Below, one piece after another: positions 51,183-59,997 of a stretch of 64,000 nt of DNA (positions are counted from its first letter, which is position 1; the number at the start of each line of letters is the position of its first letter). The DNA is from an uncultured Pelagibacteraceae bacterium. Lineage in GTDB: Bacteria; Pseudomonadota; Alphaproteobacteria; Pelagibacterales; Pelagibacteraceae. Location of the stretch: assembly GCA_902630065.1 (NCBI GenBank), contig CACOTF010000001.1, forward strand, positions 197,854-261,853. Reading direction: 5' to 3'. Under the pieces are notes generated by a model. That model was not told the origin of the DNA and did not search any database. It saw nothing but the letters and a program-made list of their open reading frames with translations. Position numbers and translations under genes: made by a program.

Positions 51183-53851
51183 TAAATCATGTTCCTAAGT
51201 ACATATTGTAAAATTCCACCATTTTTGTAATACTCTAATTCGTTTTTAGTATCTATTCTACTTAACATTTTAATTCTCTTGATGTCCCCAGAGACATATT
51301 TGATTTCAACATCAACTTCATCTCTAGGATCTATACCTTTTTCTAAGTCAATAATAGAAAATAGTTCTGAGCCATCTAATTTTAGATTAGTTCTATTTAT
51401 TCCATCTTTAAACTGTAATGGAAGTATACCCATTCCTATAAGATTTGATCTATGAATTCTCTCAAAACTTTCTGCAAAAACAGCTTTTATACCTAGAAGT
51501 TTTGTTCCTTTAGCTGCCCAATCTCTAGAAGAGCCAGTTCCATACTCTTTACCACCAATGACAACTAAATCGGTACCTCTTTTTTTATATTCAACAACCG
51601 CATCATATACTGGCATCACTTTTTCCTCAGGGTACAACTTTGTAAAACCACCTTCAGTGCCAGGCGCCATTTCATTTCTAATTCTTATATTTGCAAAAGT
51701 TCCTCTCATCATAACCTCATGATTTCCTCTTCTTGCTCCATATGAATTATAGTCTTTTGGAAGTATTTGATGTTTCATAAAATATTCTCCAGTTGGACTA
51801 TCTTTTTGAATTGATCCAGCAGGTGAAATATGATCTGTGGTAATGCTATCACCTAATATTAATAGTGGTCTTGCATCTTTAATTTCTTTGAATCCCTCAG
51901 GTTCATCTGTCAAGTTATCGAAGAATGGAGGTTTTTTAACATATGTCGACGTATCTTCCCAATTGTAAATACTACTCTCATCTGTTTTAATTTTTTGCCA
52001 TTGTTCTGGTCCTTTTGAAACATCTGAGTATCTTTTAATAAACATTTCTGCATTTAGAGAATTTCTTAGTGTTTCTTCAATCTCTTGATTTGATGGCCAT
52101 ATGTCTTTTAAGTATACATCTCTTCCATCATTGTCCTTTCCTAATGGCTCATCATATAAATCAGTCCACATATTACCTGCTATTGCATAAGCTACGACTA
52201 ATGGTGGAGATGCTAAATAGTTTGCTTTAATTAATGGAGAAATACGCCCTTCAAAATTTCTATTACCTGATAGAACTGATACAGCATAAATATTATTATT
52301 TTTAATCGTTTCAGAAATATTATCTGCTAATGGACCAGAATTTCCTATGCAAGTGGTACAACCATATCCGACTAAATTAAAACCTAATTTATCTAAATAT
52401 TGATTCAAGCCAGCTTTTTCTAAATAGTCTGTAACTACTTGAGATCCAGGTGCTAAAGATGTTTTAACCCATGGCTTACTGTTAAGCCCTTTTTCAAAAG
52501 CTTTTTTGGCAAGTAAGCCTGCACCTATTAATACACTTGGGTTTGATGTATTTGTACAAGAAGTTATAGCAGCAATTAATATATCACCATCAGTAATCTC
52601 GTATTTTTCATTTTCAACATTGTAACTATTTGGACTATTTTTTTTTGTGGTTTCAGAAAATACTTTTTTAAAATCATTTGATGCATTAGTTAGTAACACT
52701 TTATCTTGTGGCCTTTTTGGTCCAGAAATTGTTGGTACTATAGTAGACATATCTAGGAACAAAGTATCCGTAAATTCTATATCTTCACTTGCCCATAAGC
52801 CTTGAGCTTTTGCATATTGCTTAACAATTTCTACCACGTGATCATCTCTTCCAGAAAAATTTAAATACTTTAATGTTTCGTCATCAATTGGAAAAAATCC
52901 ACAAGTTGCTCCATACTCTGGAGCCATATTAGCTATCGTTGCTCTATCAGCTAATGTTAAATTTTTTAATCCTTCGCCATAAAATTCCACAAATTTTCCT
53001 ACAACTCCCTTATCTCTTAACATTTTAACAACTGTTAAAACTAAATCTGTTGCAGTCGTTCCTTCTGGCATTTTTGATTTCATCTCAAAGCCAACAACTT
53101 CTGGTATTAACATAGAAATTGGCTGTCCAAGCATACCTGCTTCTGCTTCTATACCTCCTACTCCCCATCCTAACACTGACAAACCGTTAACCATAGTTGT
53201 ATGGCTATCAGTCCCTACTAGAGTATCTGGAAAAATATAATTATTTCCTTTATATTCTTCATTCCAAACAACCTTTGATAAATACTCAAGATTTACTTGA
53301 TGACATATTCCTGTTCCTGGAGGCACAATTCTAAAATTATTAAAAGCTTGCTGACCCCACTTTAAAAAAGAATATCTTTCAGCGTTTCTATCAAATTCTA
53401 TATCTACGTTTTCTTTTAGTGAATTTTCATTTGCATATTTATCCACTTGGACAGAATGATCTATAACTAAATCCACAGACGATAATGGATTTATTGCATT
53501 TGGATCTTTATTTTTTTCTTTTACAGCCTCTCTCATTGCTGCTAAGTCTGCTACTGCAGGTATACCCGTATAATCTTGCAACAATACTCTTGCTGGCCTA
53601 TATGCAATTTCAGTTTTCGAATTTTTTGTTTTTAACCAATCCTTTATTGCCTCTATTTGTTTTTTATTTACTGTAATGTCATCCTCAAACCTAAGAAGAT
53701 TTTCTAATAATACTTTTAGTGATTTTGGTAATTTTGATATCCCTGTTAGACCATTTTTTTCAGCTTCTTTAAGAGAAAAATATCTATATTCTCTACCATC
53801 AATATTTATTTTTTGTAATGATTTAAAAGAATTTTTGTCTCCAGGTCTCAT
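51182..53851 (-). CDS. acnA: Aconitate hydratase A
   Basis: The 889-residue enzyme is the normal size for AcnA/IRP-type aconitase. The 4Fe-4S ligand cysteines lie in AAITSCTNTSNPSV and YGCTTCIGNSGPL, and the C-terminal swivel domain contains YGTGSSRDWAAKG and FERIHRSNLIGMGILPL. It interconverts citrate and isocitrate in the TCA and glyoxylate cycles in the cytoplasm. It is followed without a gap by the TPR/BamB genes. Confidence 0.97.
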   Translation of the reverse strand: MRPGDKNSFKSLQKINIDGREYRYFSLKEAEKNGLTGISKLPKSLKVLLENLLRFEDDITVNKKQIEAIKDWLKTKNSKTEIAYRPARVLLQDYTGIPAVADLAAMREAVKEKNKDPNAINPLSSVDLVIDHSVQVDKYANENSLKENVDIEFDRNAERYSFLKWGQQAFNNFRIVPPGTGICHQVNLEYLSKVVWNEEYKGNNYIFPDTLVGTDSHTTMVNGLSVLGWGVGGIEAEAGMLGQPISMLIPEVVGFEMKSKMPEGTTATDLVLTVVKMLRDKGVVGKFVEFYGEGLKNLTLADRATIANMAPEYGATCGFFPIDDETLKYLNFSGRDDHVVEIVKQYAKAQGLWASEDIEFTDTLFLDMSTIVPTISGPKRPQDKVLLTNASNDFKKVFSETTKKNSPNSYNVENEKYEITDGDILIAAITSCTNTSNPSVLIGAGLLAKKAFEKGLNSKPWVKTSLAPGSQVVTDYLEKAGLNQYLDKLGFNLVGYGCTTCIGNSGPLADNISETIKNNNIYAVSVLSGNRNFEGRISPLIKANYLASPPLVVAYAIAGNMWTDLYDEPLGKDNDGRDVYLKDIWPSNQEIEETLRNSLNAEMFIKRYSDVSKGPEQWQKIKTDESSIYNWEDTSTYVKKPPFFDNLTDEPEGFKEIKDARPLLILGDSITTDHISPAGSIQKDSPTGEYFMKHQILPKDYNSYGARRGNHEVMMRGTFANIRIRNEMAPGTEGGFTKLYPEEKVMPVYDAVVEYKKRGTDLVVIGGKEYGTGSSRDWAAKGTKLLGIKAVFAESFERIHRSNLIGMGILPLQFKDGINRTNLKLDGSELFSIIDLEKGIDPRDEVDVEIKYVSGDIKRIKMLSRIDTKNELEYYKNGGILQYVLRNMI

Positions 53852-53883
53852 AAATTATAATATTAGTTTTAGCTATATAGCAA

Positions 53884-54474
53884 TTAATAATAAAAAGTAG
53901 CAATACAGCCTAATAAAAGCGCTGACATAACATAATTGAACCACTTAATAAATTTCTCATTTGTCGCGAATTTTCTCATAAATTTACCAATCAAGGTCCA
54001 AAATAAGATACTTATTATAGCAAAAAAAAAGGCAGAAGTAAGAAGCCAAACTGAATATTTTAAATAATTGTCTCCAGATTCGATGTAGGTTGATACTGCA
54101 ATAATTGCAACGATTACTCCCTTAGGATTTAAGAATTGAAAAAGAAATGTTTCAATAAATTTAACAGGTTCTAGTTTTTCTTTTTGATTTGATGATTTAG
54201 AAAATGAAATTCTGTAAGCCAAGTAAACTAGAAATGCAGATCCTGTAAAAACTAAAATTTTTTGAATTATTGGATATAATTTAAAAATATTAATTAGTCC
54301 AAAATTGACTAAAGATAGCATTGAAGTAAAACCAAATATAACACCTAACATTAAAGGTATCGTTTTTTTTACTCCATGATTAAAACCTGAATGAGATGCA
54401 ACAATATTATTTGGACCAGGCGAACAACTGGTAACAAAAAAAAATAAACTTAATGATAATAGTTCTGGATGCAT
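53884..54474 (-). CDS. LysE family transporter
   Basis: This 196-residue inner-membrane protein has about six hydrophobic segments and the LysE/RhtB N-terminal signature TSCSPGPNNIVASHSGFNHG near residue 15. FLNPKGVIVAIIAVSTY follows near 113. Family members export amino acids or related small molecules; the cargo here is unknown. It directly follows the tRNA-binding protein gene with no gap. Confidence 0.88.
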   Translation of the reverse strand: MHPELLSLSLFFFVTSCSPGPNNIVASHSGFNHGVKKTIPLMLGVIFGFTSMLSLVNFGLINIFKLYPIIQKILVFTGSAFLVYLAYRISFSKSSNQKEKLEPVKFIETFLFQFLNPKGVIVAIIAVSTYIESGDNYLKYSVWLLTSAFFFAIISILFWTLIGKFMRKFATNEKFIKWFNYVMSALLLGCIATFYY

Positions 54475-54816
54475 TTAAGCAATAGGTAATCCATTCTCTG
54501 CTTCTTGAGATGGATGAACTAAAGTTACTCTACCCTCTGCGTCTATAGCTCCAAGAATTAATACTTGCGAAACAACTCCTGCAATATTTTTTTCTGCAAA
54601 ATTACAAACACCAATTACTTGTTTTCCTTTTAGATTCTCCTCGTTATAATAATGAGTAATTTGAGCTGAAGATTGTTTTATTCCTATCTTTTCTCCAAAA
54701 TCAACTTCTACAACTAATGAAGGTTTTCTTGCTTTTTCATTTTTTTTTACAGAAATAATTGTTCCCAATCTAATATCAACTTTATCAAAGTCTTCATACG
54801 TAATTTGTTCTTTCAT
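54475..54816 (-). CDS. csaA: CsaA-like tRNA-binding domain protein
   Basis: The 113-residue protein is a single OB-fold EMAP/tRNA-binding domain: KVDIRLGTIISVKK near residue 11, then SAQITHYYNEENLKGKQVIGVCNF and a C-terminal LVHPSQEAENGLPIA. It has the size and ends of CsaA, a dimeric tRNA-binding protein with chaperone-like activity. It is divergent from argE with a 25 bp gap and is the first gene of the long minus-strand operon. Confidence 0.88.
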   Translation of the reverse strand: MKEQITYEDFDKVDIRLGTIISVKKNEKARKPSLVVEVDFGEKIGIKQSSAQITHYYNEENLKGKQVIGVCNFAEKNIAGVVSQVLILGAIDAEGRVTLVHPSQEAENGLPIA

Positions 54817-54841
54817 AAATTTACTATATAATGATTTGTAA

Positions 54842-56029
54842 ATGAGTACAGAAAATAATCCTGATAAAATTTATAGAGATTCTATAAGAATATTGACAGA
54901 TTTAATTGCTTTCAAAACTATTTCTGGAAACGATAATAATAGTCTCATTAATTATTGTGACGAAATTTTAAAAAATTTAGGGGCAACTTCGTTTAGAATT
55001 TTTGATGGTGATAAAAAAAGGGTTAATCTTTTTGCTTCTATAAAAGCAAAAAATGGAAATGGTAAAAAACCTATTATTCTTTCAGGTCATACAGATGTGG
55101 TTCCAGTTTCAAAAGGTTGGTCTACTGATCCTTTTGTTGCAATTATAAAAGATGAGAAATTATTTGGAAGGGGATCTTGTGATATGAAAGGTTTTATTGC
55201 ATGTGCTTTGGCATATGCTCCTGTGTTTAAAGAAAATAATTTAGATAGAGACATTCATTTTTCATTTACATTTGATGAAGAAACTGCATGTATCGGTGCA
55301 CCATTATTAATAAAAGAATTAAAAAAAAGAGATATTAAAGATGGAATTTGTATTATTGGTGAACCAACCAATATGAAAATCATTGATGCGCATAAAGGTA
55401 TGAATGAATATACTGTTCACTTTGGAGGTTTAGCTGGTCATAGTTCCAAACCAAGCCAAGGTGTTAATGCAGTAGAATATGCATCAAGGTATGTAAACAA
55501 ATTACTGGAAATAAGATCAAAATTAAAAGATAGAGCTCCTAAAGATTGTATATTTAATCCACCATATTCAACTTTATCAGTTGGTGGGGTATCAGGTGGT
55601 ATAGCTCATAATGTTATTGCTGATAAATGTAAAGTTGAATGGGAAACAAGACCAGTGGTTAGAGAAGATGGGAATTTTGTAAATCAAATAATAGACAATT
55701 ATGTTGATAAAGAATTATTACCTGAAATGAAAAAAGTTTTTTCAGATGCTTATATTAAAAAAGAAATTATAGGTGAAGTAGTCGGCTTTAATAGATTAAA
55801 AAATTCTGAGGCTTGTGAATTTGTATCAAGTATAACTGGTGACAACTCTAGGGAAGCTGTTTCGTTTGGAACTGAGGCAGGACTCTTTCAAGAAGTTGGT
55901 ATTAGTACTGTGGTTTGTGGACCAGGTTCGATTGAACAGGCTCATAAAATTGACGAATATATTGAACTTAGTGAATTAAAGAAATGTTTAGACTTTTTAA
56001 AAGGTGTGAAAGATAAATCTATTAATTAA
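54842..56029 (+). CDS. argE: Acetylornithine deacetylase (M20 family)
   Basis: This 395-residue M20 metallohydrolase has the metal sites LSGHTDVVPVSKGW (about residue 80), GRGSCDMKGF and DEETACIGAP. The dimerisation domain lies near 185-290, and a late AHKIDEYIEL segment supplies another ligand. The close match in motifs to proteobacterial ArgE supports removal of acetate from N-acetylornithine in arginine synthesis. Related desuccinylases are an alternative. It overlaps the convergent aldehyde dehydrogenase by 4 bp. Confidence 0.88.
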   Translation: MSTENNPDKIYRDSIRILTDLIAFKTISGNDNNSLINYCDEILKNLGATSFRIFDGDKKRVNLFASIKAKNGNGKKPIILSGHTDVVPVSKGWSTDPFVAIIKDEKLFGRGSCDMKGFIACALAYAPVFKENNLDRDIHFSFTFDEETACIGAPLLIKELKKRDIKDGICIIGEPTNMKIIDAHKGMNEYTVHFGGLAGHSSKPSQGVNAVEYASRYVNKLLEIRSKLKDRAPKDCIFNPPYSTLSVGGVSGGIAHNVIADKCKVEWETRPVVREDGNFVNQIIDNYVDKELLPEMKKVFSDAYIKKEIIGEVVGFNRLKNSEACEFVSSITGDNSREAVSFGTEAGLFQEVGISTVVCGPGSIEQAHKIDEYIELSELKKCLDFLKGVKDKSIN

Positions 56030-57459
56030 TTCCAGCCACCAACGGATTTAACTTCTAAAAATTCAAGCAATCCCTCTTTACCAGCTTCCCTTCCAATTCC
56101 TGAATGTTTGAAACCTCCAAAAGGTGCATCAACTGCAATACCAGCACCATTTACATCAACCATTCCAGATCTAAGCTTTCTTGCAACTCTTTGTACTTTT
56201 TCTGTATCTTGAGTTTGAATATAGTTTGTTAATCCATAATCAGTATCATTTGCAATTTTAATTGCCTCCTCTTCAGTTTCAAATGGGATAACAGATAAAA
56301 CGGGGCCAAATATTTCTGTTCTTGCAATTTCCATATCATTATTTACATCTGCAAAAACTGTTGGTTTTACATAATAACCATCATTTAATCCTTTTGGTTT
56401 TCCAACACCACCTGCTACTAATTTTGCACCCTCATCTATTCCTTTTTGAATTAAACCTTGAATTTTATTAAATTGAGTTTCAGAAATTACTGGACCAATA
56501 TGCTCTCCATTTTTATTTGGATCATCTACTTTAAATTCATTCGCATATTTTCTAAGTTTTTCTATCGCTTCATTATAAATTGATTTTTCAACAAGCATTC
56601 TTGTGGGAGCATTACATGATTGCCCTGAATTTCTAAAACATCTAAAAGCGCCTCTTTCAATTGCCTCAGCATCAGCATCTTTAAATATAATATTTGCTCC
56701 CTTTCCTCCTAACTCTAAACTTACTCTTTTAAAGTCCTTTGCAGCATTTTGAGAAATTAATGCCCCAGCTCTCGTAGAGCCAGTGAAAGAAATCATATTT
56801 ACATCTGGATGGCTTGTTAATGCATCTCCAGTTATTGCCCCATCTCCATTTACTAGATTAAAAACGCCTTTTGGAAATCTTGCTTCATCAATTAACTCAG
56901 CAATAATCATTGCTGATAAAGGTGCTAATTCTGAAGGCTTTAAAATCATAGTACAACCGGATGCTAATGCAGGAATGACTTTTAAAGTAACTTGATTTAT
57001 TGGCCAGTTCCATGGTGTTATTAATGCACAAACACCTTTAGGCTCATATATTAATCTTTGATTTTTTGCGTGATCTCCTAGAGGTTTTTCGAATTCAAAT
57101 TCTTTTAGATAACGAATGAATGATTTTGTATGACTAGCGCCAGTTCCTGTTTGAAGTTTAGATGCAAAGTCTTTTGGCGCTCCCATTTCTTGAATAATTG
57201 CGTCTGTAATATCATTCCATCTTTTTTTATATGATGAATAAAATACTTCTAATAATGATAATCTTTCTTCTTTAGAGGTAAATCCCCAGGTTTTAAAAGC
57301 TTCTTTAGCTGCTAAAACTGCATCATTAATATCTTCCTTGCTACCTAAAGAAATTACTGCACAACTTTTTTCAGTTGCTGGATTTATGACTTCAATATCT
57401 TTTGGGTTTTTTGGAGCAACCCATTTACCATTTATATAAAAATTTTTCTTTTCAATCAT
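56026..57459 (-). CDS. NAD(P)-dependent aldehyde dehydrogenase
   Basis: The 477-residue enzyme has LITPWNWPINQ near residue 137, the nucleotide loop SFTGSTRAG, the general-base glutamate in LELGGKGANII near 247 and the catalytic cysteine in NSGQSCNAPTR near 281. It oxidises an aldehyde to its acid; the substrate is not specified by sequence. It lies 20 bp after the ureohydrolase gene on the same strand, so it may oxidise the aldehyde made from that enzyme's amine product. Confidence 0.93.
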   Translation of the reverse strand: MIEKKNFYINGKWVAPKNPKDIEVINPATEKSCAVISLGSKEDINDAVLAAKEAFKTWGFTSKEERLSLLEVFYSSYKKRWNDITDAIIQEMGAPKDFASKLQTGTGASHTKSFIRYLKEFEFEKPLGDHAKNQRLIYEPKGVCALITPWNWPINQVTLKVIPALASGCTMILKPSELAPLSAMIIAELIDEARFPKGVFNLVNGDGAITGDALTSHPDVNMISFTGSTRAGALISQNAAKDFKRVSLELGGKGANIIFKDADAEAIERGAFRCFRNSGQSCNAPTRMLVEKSIYNEAIEKLRKYANEFKVDDPNKNGEHIGPVISETQFNKIQGLIQKGIDEGAKLVAGGVGKPKGLNDGYYVKPTVFADVNNDMEIARTEIFGPVLSVIPFETEEEAIKIANDTDYGLTNYIQTQDTEKVQRVARKLRSGMVDVNGAGIAVDAPFGGFKHSGIGREAGKEGLLEFLEVKSVGGWN

Positions 57460-57479
57460 GCGCGCAAACTATCCTTTCT

Positions 57480-58433
57480 TCATGATTTTGCAAATAAATT
57501 TGTTAATTCGTATACAATTGTTGCGGCAGCAAGAGAGGTTACTTCTGCATGATCATAAGCAGGCGCAACCTCTACTACATCTGCGGATATCAAATTCAAA
57601 CCTGATAAACCTCTAAGAACATTTACCATTTCTCTTGTAGTCATTCCTGCAATTTCAGGTGTTCCTGTACCAGGTGCAAATGCTGGATCTAAGACATCAA
57701 TATCAATGGACAGGTATAGTGCATTATCGCCTACTCTATTTTTTATTCTTTCAACAATTTTGTCAATTCCTTCTGTTTGAAATTCATCACAATGAATAAT
57801 TTTGAAACCAAAGCTTTCATCATTTTTTAAATCGTCTCTGCTATATAGTGGACCTCTTATACCTACATGCATAGAGGCATCATCTAAAAATAAATTTTCT
57901 TCACGAGCTCTTCTAAATGGCGTTCCATGAGTATATGGTGCTCCAAAGTAGGTATCCCAGGTATCTAAATGGGCATCAAAATGCACTAGAGATACGGGTC
58001 CATTATTCTTTTTATTGGCTGCTCTAAGTAAAGGTACAGCAATTGTGTGATCACCTCCAAGGCTTATAATTGCACCGACTTTATTTAATAAATTAGTTGC
58101 CCCTAATTCAATTTGTTTGATGGCCTCATCAATATTAAAAGGATTACAAGTGATGTCACCTGCATCTGCAACTTGTTGGACTTTAAATGGTTCTAGATCA
58201 TAATTTGGATGATAATTCGTTCTTAAATGTCTAGAGGCTTGTCTAATACTCTGCGGCCCAAATCTTGCACCTGGTCTATAACTTGTTCCAGAGTCGAATG
58301 GAACTCCAACAATAGCAACATCACAACTTTCCACATCTCTTAGCTCTGGTAATCTTGCAAATGTAGAGGGACCTGCATACCTTGGCACTTCTGTGCCACT
58401 AACAGGCTGAATAGGTTTTTTAGTCTTTGTCAT
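57480..58433 (-). CDS. speB: Agmatinase-family ureohydrolase
   Basis: The 317-residue protein has all manganese-site motifs of the arginase/agmatinase fold: SLGGDHTIAVP, VHFDAHLDTWD and SIDIDVLDPAFAPGTGTPE. It hydrolyses a guanidino compound to urea and an amine. Agmatine is the default guess, but guanidinobutyrate and guanidinopropionate hydrolases look alike. Its ATG overlaps the TGA of a 44-codon ORF (ATGA), so the two are coupled. The aldehyde dehydrogenase gene follows. Confidence 0.87.
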   Translation of the reverse strand: MTKTKKPIQPVSGTEVPRYAGPSTFARLPELRDVESCDVAIVGVPFDSGTSYRPGARFGPQSIRQASRHLRTNYHPNYDLEPFKVQQVADAGDITCNPFNIDEAIKQIELGATNLLNKVGAIISLGGDHTIAVPLLRAANKKNNGPVSLVHFDAHLDTWDTYFGAPYTHGTPFRRAREENLFLDDASMHVGIRGPLYSRDDLKNDESFGFKIIHCDEFQTEGIDKIVERIKNRVGDNALYLSIDIDVLDPAFAPGTGTPEIAGMTTREMVNVLRGLSGLNLISADVVEVAPAYDHAEVTSLAAATIVYELTNLFAKS

Positions 58434-58564
58434 TTTAGTAATAAGAATATTATTAGAATGATCCAGAAAAAGGGATAATAGAAATATATATATTTTTTGG
58501 CAAACATCTTAGGCACTGACTCATGATCTCTATTAATATTTTTTTTTCTTTTTCTTTTTTTCAT
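58430..58564 (-). CDS. Small basic membrane protein coupled to the agmatinase gene
   Basis: This 44-codon frame is below the ORF-track cut-off. The product begins MKKRKRKKNINRD and ends in a hydrophobic helix (FFWIILIIFLLL). AGGA lies eight bases before its ATG, and its TGA overlaps the ureohydrolase ATG as ATGA, the same coupling pattern seen throughout this window. A short basic N-terminus plus one helix fits an inner-membrane micropeptide. No family is known to me; chance in AT-rich DNA remains possible. Confidence 0.5.
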   Translation of the reverse strand: MKKRKRKKNINRDHESVPKMFAKKYIYFYYPFFWIILIIFLLLK

Positions 58565-58617
58565 TAAATAAATCCTATCACATTCATATTATATCTAATA
58601 TCATCAAAATTATTAAA

Positions 58618-59349
58618 ATGAGATACATTATATTAATATTTCTATTATTTTTTAATTTTTCTTATGTAAATGCAGATGCAATATATAATTTGATTAAAAT
58701 TCCTAACTTAGAAGTTCATAAAATTGATAATATAAATGGTATTAAATATTTAGTATCAAAAAGAGGTTTTGTAATAGGTGATACAAATAATATTAAATGT
58801 AACGGCATAAATAATGGGGATTTAGATCGTGAATTTAATACAGTTCAAAATAATTTGAGAGATTATAATTCTAATTTCTTAAGGAAAATAAATTTGAAAT
58901 TTATAGTTCTTTGCAAAAACTTAGAAATTTCAGGCATTAATACAGGAGGTATACCAGATAATAAATTCAGGACTTTAATTTTAGACTTAACATTTAACCG
59001 AAATTATTTTGAAAGAATGATCCATCATGAAATATTTCATATGATTGATAACAGTTTTCCTGAGCTTTTTAATAAAAATAAATGGAGTGAACTGAATTAT
59101 AAAGATTTTTCCTACGCATCATGTTCTACATGCACTGATTTATTAGGTTTGGATTTAGAGATTACGAAAGGCTTTTTGACAGAATATTCAATGAGTACAG
59201 CTGAAGAAGATATGGCTGAAATTTATTCATTATTAAAAACTAATTTTAGAGAAATAGATTCATTAATTAAAAAAGATAAGATTTTAATCAATAAGAAAAA
59301 TTTCTTAATTAATAGTCTTAGAGAAATCGATGAAAAATTTATTTTTTGA
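58618..59349 (+). CDS. Secreted putative zinc metallopeptidase-like protein
   Basis: The 243-residue protein has a clear signal peptide (YIILIFLLFFNFSYVNA). Near residue 139 it carries HHEIFHMID, an HExxH zinc-peptidase core. About 60 residues later, TAEEDMAEIYSLL gives an acidic segment that could hold the third ligand, as in gluzincin-like proteins. CSTC (two nearby cysteines) suggests a disulfide or metal site. I do not recognise the family, and proteolytic activity is inferred only from the motif. It ends directly before the cyclophilin gene, so the two are probably exported together. Confidence 0.65.
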   Translation: MRYIILIFLLFFNFSYVNADAIYNLIKIPNLEVHKIDNINGIKYLVSKRGFVIGDTNNIKCNGINNGDLDREFNTVQNNLRDYNSNFLRKINLKFIVLCKNLEISGINTGGIPDNKFRTLILDLTFNRNYFERMIHHEIFHMIDNSFPELFNKNKWSELNYKDFSYASCSTCTDLLGLDLEITKGFLTEYSMSTAEEDMAEIYSLLKTNFREIDSLIKKDKILINKKNFLINSLREIDEKFIF

Positions 59350-59997
59350 ATGATAAAAAAAATTAAACCATCACTATCTGAAAAAATATTATTTATTTTT
59401 CTGATTATGCTTATTATTTTAACCTTAAGTTCGTTTTATGTATTAAATAATAAATGTCTTTTTGTAAAAAAATTCGATTTAAATAATTTTGAACTTAAAG
59501 ATAAAAAAAATATTGCAATTATGGAAGTTGAGTGTGGTATCGTTTTAATAAAGTTAGATCCTAACATTGCACCAAAAGCTGTAAATAGATTCAAGAAATT
59601 AATAAATAGAGGTTCCTATAATGGTTCAGCTTTTTATCGAGTAATAGAAAATACTTTAATACAAGCTGGAGATATTGAATATGGAAATGTATCTAATCTA
59701 AATTATTCTAAAGTAGGAACTGGCAAGTCAGGCTTGGGAACAATTAAATCTGAACTTAGTGGTTATTTTTTATTTAATGCTGGCTCTGTGGCTTTTGCTA
59801 GAAAAGATAAGTTCGACACAGAAGATAGTGAATTTTTTATTACTTTAATAGATATACCAATATATCAAGGTGAATATACTCCAATTGGAAGGGTAATTGC
59901 CGGGATGGACTCTTTAAAAAAAATTAAAGTGGGAAATAAATCAACTTACGTATTAAAACCCGATTATATTAAAAGTCTAAAATTATTAGTTAACTAA
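59350..59997 (+). CDS. Membrane-anchored cyclophilin-type peptidyl-prolyl isomerase
   Basis: The 215-residue protein has an N-terminal membrane anchor (ILFIFLIMLIILTLSSFYVL) and then a periplasmic cyclophilin domain: CGIVLIKLDPNIAPKAVNRF near residue 58, SAFYRVIEN with the catalytic arginine, and GSVAFARKDKFDTEDSEFFITL. It would assist protein folding in the periplasm. The gene begins right at the stop of the HExxH protein gene and overlaps the convergent beta-oxidation gene by 12 bp. Confidence 0.88.
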   Translation: MIKKIKPSLSEKILFIFLIMLIILTLSSFYVLNNKCLFVKKFDLNNFELKDKKNIAIMEVECGIVLIKLDPNIAPKAVNRFKKLINRGSYNGSAFYRVIENTLIQAGDIEYGNVSNLNYSKVGTGKSGLGTIKSELSGYFLFNAGSVAFARKDKFDTEDSEFFITLIDIPIYQGEYTPIGRVIAGMDSLKKIKVGNKSTYVLKPDYIKSLKLLVN

